64,000 nt of DNA from Arachidicoccus soli (GTDB lineage Bacteria > Bacteroidota > Bacteroidia > Chitinophagales > Chitinophagaceae). Positions 55,376 through 63,162 of the stretch are shown in pieces (the first letter of the stretch is position 1; each line of letters starts with the position of its first letter). A program made the position numbers and the translations under genes. Location of the stretch: the NCBI RefSeq assembly GCF_003600625.1, contig NZ_CP032489.1:3720001-3784000 (forward strand), in the 5' to 3' direction. The notes beneath the pieces were generated by a model that saw nothing but the letters and a program-made list of their open reading frames with translations, searched no databases and was not told the origin of the DNA.

Positions 55376-57598
55376 TTATTTTACGCCATTGATAATATTT
55401 TCAATAGCTGTATCATATTTGCATTCCCAATCTCTAATAGAATTCCAATTTTCACCATCCACTTTTATTTCTCCCGAAGTTACTGCCCCTAATTTTGAAA
55501 AGCTAATTTTCGCATTCGACATTTCAGCTTCGAAAGCAGCAAGTTTATCCACCGCAACAGATACTACCACGCGGCTTTGGGCTTCTCCAAACCAGAATGC
55601 ATCTTTTCTTACAGATGATTTATTCTCTACTTCGAAACCTAAATCTCTATTAAACCCTTTTTCCAATAGAGTCGTCATTAAACCACCTTCGCTGATATCA
55701 TGTGCACTTTGAATAAGCTGGTTTTTTATAAGCGAAGCAACTACCTGTTGTACTGCAAATTCTTCTTCCAAATCAAAAGCAGGTACATTTGAATACTCTA
55801 CTCCTTTTATTTTATGAATATATTCAGATGAGCCAATATCATTTTTGCTCTCGCCTATTAAATAAATAACGTCACCAGATTGTTTATAATCAAGGGTCAT
55901 CTTATTTTCAATATCATCAAGGATACCAACCATTCCAATCGTCGGAGTCGGATAAACCGGACCTGTCGGATTTTGATTGTAAAAACTTACATTACCTCCA
56001 GTAACCGGCGTATTAAACTTTCTACAAGCTGCACCCATTCCTTCAACAGATTTCACAAATTGATAATACACTTCCGGATTATATGGATTACCAAAATTCA
56101 AGCAATTAGTAACACCAATAGGCTCACCACCGCTGCATACAATATTACGAGCGGCTTCTGCTACAGCTATTTGTGCCCCTACAAAAGGATTGGCAAAAAC
56201 ATATTTACTATTACAATCGGTCGTCATAGCCAACGCTTTGCCCGTACCTTTTGCAATGACAACTGCCGCATCACTTGGCGCATTGGTCTGTGTATTTGCC
56301 GTACCTACCATGCTGTCGTATTGCACAGTAACCCAGCGTTTATTGGCAATATTCGGGATCTGAATAATTTGTTCTGCAACTGATTTTAATCCAGCATTTT
56401 CTTTTATATCTTCAACAGTTTCAATAGAAAATGCATCGACTTTTTTCAGGTATTCTGGTTCGCTATATGCGCGAGAATAAACAGGTGCTCCTCCTCCCAA
56501 AACCAGTTCCTCTGCAGGAACCGCTGCTTCCAACTCTCCATTTAAATAGAAATTCAATATGCCGTCATCGGTAACATAACCAATTTCGCTACAAGGCAAG
56601 TCCCATTTCTCAAACACATCTAAGATGGCTTGCTCTTCCCCTTTTTTAGCAACTAACAACATTCTTTCCTGGCTTTCACTCAACAGCAATTCCCAAGCTT
56701 TCATATTTGATTGACGAGTAGGTACTTTCTCTAAATCGATATGCATACCCACACCTCCTTTCGCACTCATTTCAGCAGTAGAACAAATAATACCGGCAGC
56801 ACCCATATCCTGCATCCCAACTACTGCATTTGTTTCTAAAACTTCTAAACAAGCTTCTAATAATTTCTTTTCTTGGAATGGATCTCCTACCTGAACAGCA
56901 GGTAATTCTTCCGTACTTTCTTCCGTAATATTTGCGGAGGCAAAACTTGCGCCGCCAATACCATCTTTACCTGTGGCACTTCCTACAAAAAACACAGGGT
57001 TTCCTTTTCCTTCTGCAATTGCGCTTACTGTTTTGCCTGCTTTTACAATACCTACACTCATGGCATTCACCAAAGGATTAGTATGATAGCAATCTTCGAA
57101 ATATATTTCACCAGCAACTGTAGGCACACCAAAACAGTTACCATAATGACCAATACCGTGAACAACTCCGGCTAAAAGGCGTTGTGTTTTTTTATCGTTT
57201 AATTTTCCAAATCGCAGACTATTTAAAGATGCAATAGGTCTTGCACCCATAGTGAAAATATCACGCTGAATACCCCCTACACCGGTTGCCGCGCCTTGAA
57301 AAGGCTCAATTGCACTTGGATGATTGTGGCTTTCTATTTTAAATACAACGCCATAGTCATTTCCAATATCCATCAATCCGGCATTTTCTTCGCCGGCGGC
57401 AACTAACATCCTACCACCATCACGCGGCAATGTTTTTAACCATTTAATAGAATTTTTGTAGCTGCAATGCTCGCTCCACATAGCACTAAAAATGCACAAT
57501 TCTGTAAAATTGGGTGTACGCCCCAACTTTACTTTTATTAATTCAAATTCTTCTGCCGTTAAGCGAAGTTCTTCTGCGTGTTTTACGGTGATTTCCAT
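55376..57598 (-). CDS. purL: phosphoribosylformylglycinamidine synthase subunit PurL
   Basis: This 740-residue protein is the small-type PurL, which with PurQ and PurS converts FGAR to FGAM in purine synthesis. Signatures are MWSEHCSYKNSIKWLKTLP with the catalytic His, ESHNHPSAIEPFQGAATGVG for ATP binding, and NMGNPYNPEVYYQF-type and TGGNVSFYNQN later. Length matches the Bacillus-type subunit rather than the 1300-residue fusion. purQ and purS are not in this window. Confidence 0.97.
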   Translation of the reverse strand: MEITVKHAEELRLTAEEFELIKVKLGRTPNFTELCIFSAMWSEHCSYKNSIKWLKTLPRDGGRMLVAAGEENAGLMDIGNDYGVVFKIESHNHPSAIEPFQGAATGVGGIQRDIFTMGARPIASLNSLRFGKLNDKKTQRLLAGVVHGIGHYGNCFGVPTVAGEIYFEDCYHTNPLVNAMSVGIVKAGKTVSAIAEGKGNPVFFVGSATGKDGIGGASFASANITEESTEELPAVQVGDPFQEKKLLEACLEVLETNAVVGMQDMGAAGIICSTAEMSAKGGVGMHIDLEKVPTRQSNMKAWELLLSESQERMLLVAKKGEEQAILDVFEKWDLPCSEIGYVTDDGILNFYLNGELEAAVPAEELVLGGGAPVYSRAYSEPEYLKKVDAFSIETVEDIKENAGLKSVAEQIIQIPNIANKRWVTVQYDSMVGTANTQTNAPSDAAVVIAKGTGKALAMTTDCNSKYVFANPFVGAQIAVAEAARNIVCSGGEPIGVTNCLNFGNPYNPEVYYQFVKSVEGMGAACRKFNTPVTGGNVSFYNQNPTGPVYPTPTIGMVGILDDIENKMTLDYKQSGDVIYLIGESKNDIGSSEYIHKIKGVEYSNVPAFDLEEEFAVQQVVASLIKNQLIQSAHDISEGGLMTTLLEKGFNRDLGFEVENKSSVRKDAFWFGEAQSRVVVSVAVDKLAAFEAEMSNAKISFSKLGAVTSGEIKVDGENWNSIRDWECKYDTAIENIINGVK

Positions 57599-57633
57599 TA
57601 GAAAGATTGGTAAAAGATGATTGAAATATCGCG

Positions 57634-57641
57634 CAAATTTA
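57634..57641 (-). promoter_or_regulatory. promoter -7 element of purL
   Basis: On the minus strand TAAATTTG matches TAnnTTTG, 35 bases before the purL ATG. No TTG at 17-23 bases upstream, so it is provisional. Confidence 0.45.
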
Positions 57642-57719
57642 AGGTAAAACTTGCAATGTTAAGGTTTGACTCTTATCAGATTTTGTTTTTACACTCTTTT
57701 CGCTAAGATCAAAAACTTC

Positions 57720-59144
57720 TTATCGACGAGCTTCTGCGGTTTGCAAAAATGTTTCTTTGCATTTCTGACTGCAAAATCCGATTATTTTGCCATGCTCGAG
57801 TGTCGTATCCATTGCCGTCTTTTCATTTATTTTCATCCCACAAACCGGGTCTGTAGAGAGGGCCATTTTTGGCATTTCTCGAGGTCTTTTAAAAGGTATC
57901 ACCTCCTCCGTATTATTTTCTGCGGGAATTTCAGTGATTGAAGCTATGTTTAATAGTTTGTAATAGATCCTATTATTATCTGTCCAAGCAACAATAATCC
58001 TTTGGTCACCTATTGCTTGTACAACGGGATAGGAAGCATTCACATTGGGCAATGTAATTAGTTTTTCAAATAACCCTTTATCATTGATTTTATTGACAAT
58101 TATTTTACTATAAAACGAATCCTTCTGCTGATATTCAACATTATAAGCAGCAATTCTTTCCCCATCCGGCATTAGGCACAATTGCACAAACCTTCCATTT
58201 GGATTAAGTTGGCGCTTGGTAACCATCTGGTTATTCTTATCCAACTCTGCATAAAAAACACCATATTTCTGAGCGCCTGTAAACCATGCTACATACTTTT
58301 TATCATCTTTGCTTACAATGGAAGGTCCGTCATGCGGACATCCGTCTATCACCCAATGATCATTACTAAAAGAAATTGGCTTACTGAAATTTTGACCATT
58401 GTCGACTGAACTACTAATACCGATATCTCTCACAGAACCTGGAAGCAAATCACGAAACACAACATTGATATGGCCTCTTTCATCAGTGCTCAAAGCAGTT
58501 CGGCAGCACTGACAGCCAGCGTTTTCAATAAGAATTGGCTTCCCAAAACCTTTATTGCCATTTGACTTAGCAAAATAAACCGGACGCGCATGATCAGCAT
58601 TATTCGGATCTGTTCCTAGCCAAGTAATACCTACTTCTCCATCGCTAAGTCGTATTATATTTCCAAAAGAACGAGAACCTATATGTGAACTATCGGACTC
58701 AATTGGTTTAGGCGTTGTCCAGGTTTTGCCTTTATTAAATGAGATTTCATAATGAATATCACTTAACCCAAACCGCATATTCTTGACAGGAACAGATGTT
58801 TCAAAAGTTGCCACAATCGTATCATTTCCTTTAAATGCAATCTTAGGCATTCCTTCCTCATGAATACTGGTATTGGATAGAACAGGAATTGTTATTGAAG
58901 GAGAAAATGAATTGCGCTGATTATTCCAGTTGGCAAAATAAAAATGCTTAACGCCATTATTGTCTATCTGCACCCAACTTATAACCGGATTTTTATGTTG
59001 ATCGCATGTGAGAAATACACAGGAAGCTTTCGTATTTGTATCAGAAAGCAAATTAGGTCTCTGTAGTTTACTAATATTTTCTTTATTACTACATGATTGC
59101 AATATTGTAAATAGCGCAATCGATAAAATGAATAGGTTTTTCAT
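57720..59144 (-). CDS. lipoprotein with sialidase-like propeller and C-terminal YHS domain
   Basis: I chose the Met at 59144 (MKNLFILSIALF), which gives a lipoprotein signal with lipobox LQSC; an ATG at 59201 is in frame. The 474-residue product has a BNR/sialidase-like beta-propeller (about residues 40-400) with Asp-box-like repeats such as SFNKGKTWTTP and SVDNGQNFSKP. It also has unusual Cys motifs GCQCCRTAL and DGCPHDGPS. The last 45 residues form a YHS domain (DPVCGMKIN and GFCSQKCKETF), a metal-binding module common in copper proteins. The role is unknown, but metal sensing or carriage at the cell surface is likely. The catalytic residues of true sialidases are not evident. Confidence 0.8.
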   Translation of the reverse strand: MKNLFILSIALFTILQSCSNKENISKLQRPNLLSDTNTKASCVFLTCDQHKNPVISWVQIDNNGVKHFYFANWNNQRNSFSPSITIPVLSNTSIHEEGMPKIAFKGNDTIVATFETSVPVKNMRFGLSDIHYEISFNKGKTWTTPKPIESDSSHIGSRSFGNIIRLSDGEVGITWLGTDPNNADHARPVYFAKSNGNKGFGKPILIENAGCQCCRTALSTDERGHINVVFRDLLPGSVRDIGISSSVDNGQNFSKPISFSNDHWVIDGCPHDGPSIVSKDDKKYVAWFTGAQKYGVFYAELDKNNQMVTKRQLNPNGRFVQLCLMPDGERIAAYNVEYQQKDSFYSKIIVNKINDKGLFEKLITLPNVNASYPVVQAIGDQRIIVAWTDNNRIYYKLLNIASITEIPAENNTEEVIPFKRPREMPKMALSTDPVCGMKINEKTAMDTTLEHGKIIGFCSQKCKETFLQTAEARR

Positions 59145-59372
59145 TTTAGATAAATTGATTAATAAAAATGTATTTGGTATTTGATTTTCATCAAACTCCA
59201 TTAGAATTGAAGAGTTAAAATAAGTGGAAACCTTTTATCATAGCCGATTCCAGTCTCACCCAATTTCAGTTGAAAATGGAACATTTATTTATTCTTACTT
59301 AAAGGCACAAGAAAAATAAATGTGTCATTATTTAGAGATAATCCATCGGGCAACATCAGCAGGATAACACAT

Positions 59373-59759
59373 TTATACAATCGGGGGCTTAAAAATAGAG
59401 TGGGGCCGGTCAATGGTTTTGGGCTCGGGTAACAGCGGGAAATCCTTTTTATCTAAGTCAAAAGTTGCAGGAGACAATGTAAAAGCATGTTGACCCAAAC
59501 AATAAAAATTATTAAAGGAATCTATCTTATTCTCCGGGGCATTTCCTCGTTTTTTATCCTCCTGCCGGATTTTCTTTTCCATTTGACACTTGCCATTGCA
59601 ATGCATGGAAATATTTGCTTTGTTTACACATTGGGCAATATACTTGGACGTATTCAGGTAATAATCGCTTACAATAATAACATTGTTGAAGGATTGCATA
59701 ACGAATACAAACAACATTACTATTGCTCCCAACCAATTATATGTATTTACTTTTCTCAA
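59373..59759 (-). CDS. small secreted protein with CNGKC motif
   Basis: This 128-residue protein has an N-terminal membrane or signal segment (LGAIVMLFVFVMQSF) and the motif YIAQCVNKANISMHCNGKCQ, in which three Cys and one His could bind a metal. It ends SIFKPPIV, resembling the tail of the Cys-rich protein at 360-725. It resembles small Bacteroidota proteins that I associate with metal-transport or TonB loci, from memory. It is 228 bases upstream of the propeller-YHS lipoprotein gene on the same strand. Confidence 0.65.
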   Translation of the reverse strand: MRKVNTYNWLGAIVMLFVFVMQSFNNVIIVSDYYLNTSKYIAQCVNKANISMHCNGKCQMEKKIRQEDKKRGNAPENKIDSFNNFYCLGQHAFTLSPATFDLDKKDFPLLPEPKTIDRPHSIFKPPIV

Positions 59760-59877
59760 AACCTGTGCAAAGCTAATTCTAAAATCTCAATGTATTTGGC
59801 AGAAGTTGGTACCTTAACATAAAATGCTACGCAACTTTAAGGTGAAACTTACAATATTTTAGATGATCATTTATCTG

Positions 59878-61029
59878 TTAATCATCGGCATTATTTACCA
59901 AATATTGCAGCAATAAGACATCATTATAAGCAGGGCAGTAATAATAATATAGTAAAGCACCCATTTTGTAAGATATCTTTTTGAAGAAGTCGGGAAAATA
60001 AGATGCAATATTTCCAATTACAAAAGGAAAGTCATTTTCTTCAATCTTATTTTGAACTTCTTCCTGAGAGGGCAGGTTCTGTATACTTAGTTTTTCTCCC
60101 AAACCATTTAAGGCATTGGCCACAATTATTTTTTCAAAAATATTTTTTGAATGATTAAATATAAATTGTCCCTCTTTAATCAGATTTGGTTTTAAAACTT
60201 CTAATGCCGGAATCTTTTTCACCTGCATCAATCTTGAAAAATGATATAATAAAATTGCTGTTTTTCCATAATTGGGTGCAATATCTAAAGGTTTGTTTAT
60301 ATAATCTTTATTTTTTATTGATTGTACGATGAGTTGCAAAGAAGCAGAATCCACCTTTGTCCAAGGTAAATTATAAGTCTGTACAAAAGTTAAGATATTT
60401 GTTAATACAGCTACATCAAAACTCACATGAAACTTCTTACCGAACCAAGTAGAATAAGCATAGTATTTCCTATATTTTTTATCTACAGAATTAATTTTCC
60501 CATTAGGCCGATGAATATAATGCTGCATTATCAGATGTAATTTTTCCAAAGAGTCATCAGGCCAGGCCAATTGCTTAAGGGATGTGTCATCCAAGTCATC
60601 GGGAACACTACCATCATTTTTTATCAACGGAATCCACCAAGAAATAGGAAAGCGATAAACAGAATCCCTTAACCAAAAGTTATAACTCCCTCTTTCCACA
60701 TTTTTAAACCGATGATAAATTAGAAGCGATCGAGCTAACAGGGTATCTACCAAAACTTGTTGCCGGGCATTTAAGTTTGGTCTTATTTTCTTTAAAGTGG
60801 CATCAATAACAATATTATAAAAGATATTGATGTCCCCACGTTTTGTTTTAAATTTCTGGTGACTGCTAATATAAGCAGGATAGCTACCAGTTAAGAAAAA
60901 TGGATCATTTTTCGTTTGTAATTGTTCTATTCTGTTTAGTAGAAAGCTTATATCAATTTTTGAACCTTGCGCATTGGCTATTAGCAATACAATGCAACCT
61001 AGTATTGCTAGGGTTATTTTTTTTATCAT
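59878..61029 (-). CDS. secreted hypothetical protein with DLDDTS motif
   Basis: This 383-residue protein has a signal peptide ending IANAQ. The mature part is mainly alpha-helical. At residues 144-150 it has DDLDDTS, which matches the DxDD(T/S) acid motif of class II terpene cyclases, and nearby GSYNFWLRD and PISWWIPL. A periplasmic terpene cyclase is not expected, so an alpha/alpha-toroid enzyme of another kind is more likely. I do not recognise a named family. The insertion sequence begins 47 bases upstream of its start, and before insertion it probably followed the MFS gene in one operon. Confidence 0.7.
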   Translation of the reverse strand: MIKKITLAILGCIVLLIANAQGSKIDISFLLNRIEQLQTKNDPFFLTGSYPAYISSHQKFKTKRGDINIFYNIVIDATLKKIRPNLNARQQVLVDTLLARSLLIYHRFKNVERGSYNFWLRDSVYRFPISWWIPLIKNDGSVPDDLDDTSLKQLAWPDDSLEKLHLIMQHYIHRPNGKINSVDKKYRKYYAYSTWFGKKFHVSFDVAVLTNILTFVQTYNLPWTKVDSASLQLIVQSIKNKDYINKPLDIAPNYGKTAILLYHFSRLMQVKKIPALEVLKPNLIKEGQFIFNHSKNIFEKIIVANALNGLGEKLSIQNLPSQEEVQNKIEENDFPFVIGNIASYFPDFFKKISYKMGALLYYYYCPAYNDVLLLQYLVNNADD

Positions 61030-61076
61030 TGATGCAGTTTAGACGTATAATATGAGATCCCTAATTAAAAAATAGT

Positions 61077-61091
61077 TTAACCCACATTGCA
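61077..61091 (+). repeat. left terminal inverted repeat of the IS
   Basis: TTAACCCACATTGCA is the exact reverse complement of the right end at 63148-63162. It begins 47 bases upstream of the start of the DLDDTS gene. Confidence 0.88.
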
Positions 61092-61208
61092 GGCTAACAA
61101 ATGTTATCATGTTAAAAAGGTCGTTGATTTAGTTAAATATTAATTATATAATTATTTCAATAATTCGTAAATATATTATTATCAATATGTATAAAATTGA
61201 AAATCCGT

Positions 61209-61219
61209 TGTAGTCCCAC
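61209..61219 (+). repeat. internal direct repeat of the IS, copy 1
   Basis: TGTAGTCCCAC lies about 130 bases inside the left end. The same 11-mer, in the same orientation, lies near the 3' end of the transposase gene at 63079-63089. It may be a protein-binding site or a remnant of recombination. Confidence 0.6.
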
Positions 61220-61264
61220 AGGGTTCAGTGTATTTTTAGTGCTGGGTAGCCTATCTTCGTATGG

Positions 61265-63145
61265 ATGTTTTTAAAGATCGCTTATAAACGAATAAGAGCA
61301 ACCGGAGAGGAAGAAAAAACTTACCGGTTAGTGGAGAGCTATCGTTATATGGACCGTGTTCGTCATGAAATAATTTTACATCTGGGAAAGCTGGAAGAAT
61401 TAGAAACACCTGAGCAAAAAAGGGACATGGCTATACGTATCAATACGCTGATGCGACAGTATCATCGTAAGGAGCTTGATTTGTTTAAGCATGAAGATCC
61501 ACAAGTAGAAATATTAGCCCAGAAATTTTTCAAAGAGATCCTTGAAAAGCAGCGTGTAGACACAGCTTCAGGCAAGTCTCGTCTGGTCATAGACGAGCAC
61601 AGTGTCAAAAACAAGGATGTTCGGGAAGTAGGCACAGAATGGCTGTGTAAGCAGGCCTTGGATCAGCTAGGGCTTTGCTCTTTCTTACAACATCAAGGGT
61701 GGGAGGAAGAAAAAATACAATTGGCTTATACACATATCATCAGCCGGTGCGCTTATCCTGCATCCGAACTGAGGACCAGCGAATGGATCCGGCAGAACTC
61801 CTCCATTTGCGAGGTCACAGGTTATCCCATAAGTAAAGTCACCAAGGATAAGCTATACCACATTACCAAGGAGCTTTACAACATTAAAGAAGCCCTGGAA
61901 AAGCACCTAAGTTATCGCACCAGTGAGCTTTTTGATCTGGAGGATGAAATCATCCTTTATGACCTAACGAACACGTATTATGAGGGCGCCATGCGCAGTA
62001 GCCAATTGGCTAAATTTGGGCGTAGTAAAGAAAAGCGCAGTGATGCCAAATTGGTGGTATTGGCATTGGTCGTGAACCTGGAAGGTTTCGTCAAATACTC
62101 TCAGATCTTTGAAGGCAATATGGCAGATAGCACCAGCCTGCAGAAGTTAATAGAGGACTTATCCCTCAGGACGTCTTCTGCGCAGCGAAAACCCACGATC
62201 GTCATGGACGCCGGGATCGCTACTCAAAAGAACCTGGAACTTCTTAAGAGCAAAAAGTTTGAATATATGTGCGTAGCAAGATCTAGCCTGAATAAATACA
62301 CTATAGATACAGATAGTGATCCTGTTAAGATAGCGGACAAAAAAGGCCAACCCTTGACCCTGCAAAAAGTAAAAGTAGAGGGCAATACGGACACCTGGCT
62401 TCTTGTACATAGTGAAGCAAAGGCAGTGAAGGAATCCGGCATGAACAGTCGTTTCAGTCAGCGCTATGAACAAGGCCTGGAAAATATAAGGGCTAGCCTG
62501 ACAAAGAAAAGTGGTGTCAAGAAACAGGAAAAGGTCAGTGAGCGGATAGGGCGGCTTAAAGCCAAATATCCAAGCATGAATAGATATTACGATATCCAAC
62601 TAGCTATTGACGAAAATGGTATCGTAACGGAACTTACCTGGCAACAAAAGCCTGTGGAGAAAAAAGAGGGCCATTACCTGTTACGAACAACGCTTGATGA
62701 AAAACAGGAAGCCACGCAGTGGGCAGTGTATAATGCTATAAGGAACATTGAAGGCTCATTTCGTTGTTTGAAAAACGATCTGGATCTAAGACCCATCTTT
62801 CATAAAACAGATGAAGCCTCTATGGCACACCTGCATCTGGGTATCTTGGCTTACTGGACCGTTAATACACTCAGATATCAGCTTAAAGCGAAAGGCATCC
62901 AAAATGAATGGACCGACATCAGAAGAATTATGGATACCCAAAAACTGGTGACCACTACCATGGTCGATCAGTATGATCAGTTGATTACCATACGCCAATG
63001 TAGTGAACCGGAGGCTAAGGTTATGGAGATTTATACCGCATTAAATTACAAGCTCCAACCGTTCACTCGCAAAAAATCTGTAGTCCCACTTTCTGAAAAT
63101 CAAAAAATTGAAACGCCTGCTACTAGGGCTAAACGATCGGGTTAA
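61265..63145 (+). CDS. IS1634-family transposase
   Basis: This 626-residue protein matches IS1634-family transposases of the IS4-type DDE group. The N-terminal region (ETYRLVESYR-type KTYRLVESYRYMDRVRHEII, then LHLGKLEELET) is typical. The DDE domain includes LYDLTNTYYEGA (first Asp), PTIVMDAGIATQKN (second Asp) and NIEGSFRCLKNDLDLRPIFH (Glu), followed by HLHLGILAYWTVN. The frame is intact, so the element may be active. It lies on the plus strand, opposite to both flanking host genes. Confidence 0.93.
   Translation: MFLKIAYKRIRATGEEEKTYRLVESYRYMDRVRHEIILHLGKLEELETPEQKRDMAIRINTLMRQYHRKELDLFKHEDPQVEILAQKFFKEILEKQRVDTASGKSRLVIDEHSVKNKDVREVGTEWLCKQALDQLGLCSFLQHQGWEEEKIQLAYTHIISRCAYPASELRTSEWIRQNSSICEVTGYPISKVTKDKLYHITKELYNIKEALEKHLSYRTSELFDLEDEIILYDLTNTYYEGAMRSSQLAKFGRSKEKRSDAKLVVLALVVNLEGFVKYSQIFEGNMADSTSLQKLIEDLSLRTSSAQRKPTIVMDAGIATQKNLELLKSKKFEYMCVARSSLNKYTIDTDSDPVKIADKKGQPLTLQKVKVEGNTDTWLLVHSEAKAVKESGMNSRFSQRYEQGLENIRASLTKKSGVKKQEKVSERIGRLKAKYPSMNRYYDIQLAIDENGIVTELTWQQKPVEKKEGHYLLRTTLDEKQEATQWAVYNAIRNIEGSFRCLKNDLDLRPIFHKTDEASMAHLHLGILAYWTVNTLRYQLKAKGIQNEWTDIRRIMDTQKLVTTTMVDQYDQLITIRQCSEPEAKVMEIYTALNYKLQPFTRKKSVVPLSENQKIETPATRAKRSG
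63079..63089 (+). repeat. internal direct repeat of the IS, copy 2
   Basis: TGTAGTCCCAC, identical to 61209-61219, lies inside the transposase C-terminal coding region (KSVVPLSENQ). Its distance from the right end is about 75 bases. Confidence 0.6.
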
Positions 63146-63147
63146 GT

Positions 63148-63162
63148 TGCAATGTGGGTTAA
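63148..63162 (-). repeat. right terminal inverted repeat of the IS
   Basis: TGCAATGTGGGTTAA is the reverse complement of the left end. The final TTAA contains the TAA stop codon of the MFS gene on the minus strand. Confidence 0.88.

Larger units (their letters stand above)
61077..63162 (+). mobile_element. IS1634-like insertion sequence
   Basis: The element is about 2.09 kb and carries one transposase gene. Its ends are perfect 15-bp inverted repeats, TTAACCCACATTGCA at 61077-61091 and TGCAATGTGGGTTAA at 63148-63162. The outermost TTAA on each side may be a 4-bp target duplication instead of IS sequence; being palindromic, the two cannot be told apart here. The transposase region looks richer in G+C than its neighbours, consistent with recent transfer. 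The right end lies on the stop codon of the MFS gene. Confidence 0.88.

Noticed and set aside
55880-56383. Long plus-strand open frame opposite purL
   Set aside because: It lies entirely within the strongly conserved purL gene and reads as low-complexity Ile/Thr/Arg sequence typical of an antisense shadow.
57599-57719. Purine riboswitch before purL
   Set aside because: The 120-base spacer shows no conserved purine aptamer core; only a -7-like element is visible.
59878-61029. Calling the DLDDTS protein a terpene cyclase
   Set aside because: It has a signal peptide, lacks QW repeats and is far shorter than squalene-hopene cyclases; only the acidic motif matches.
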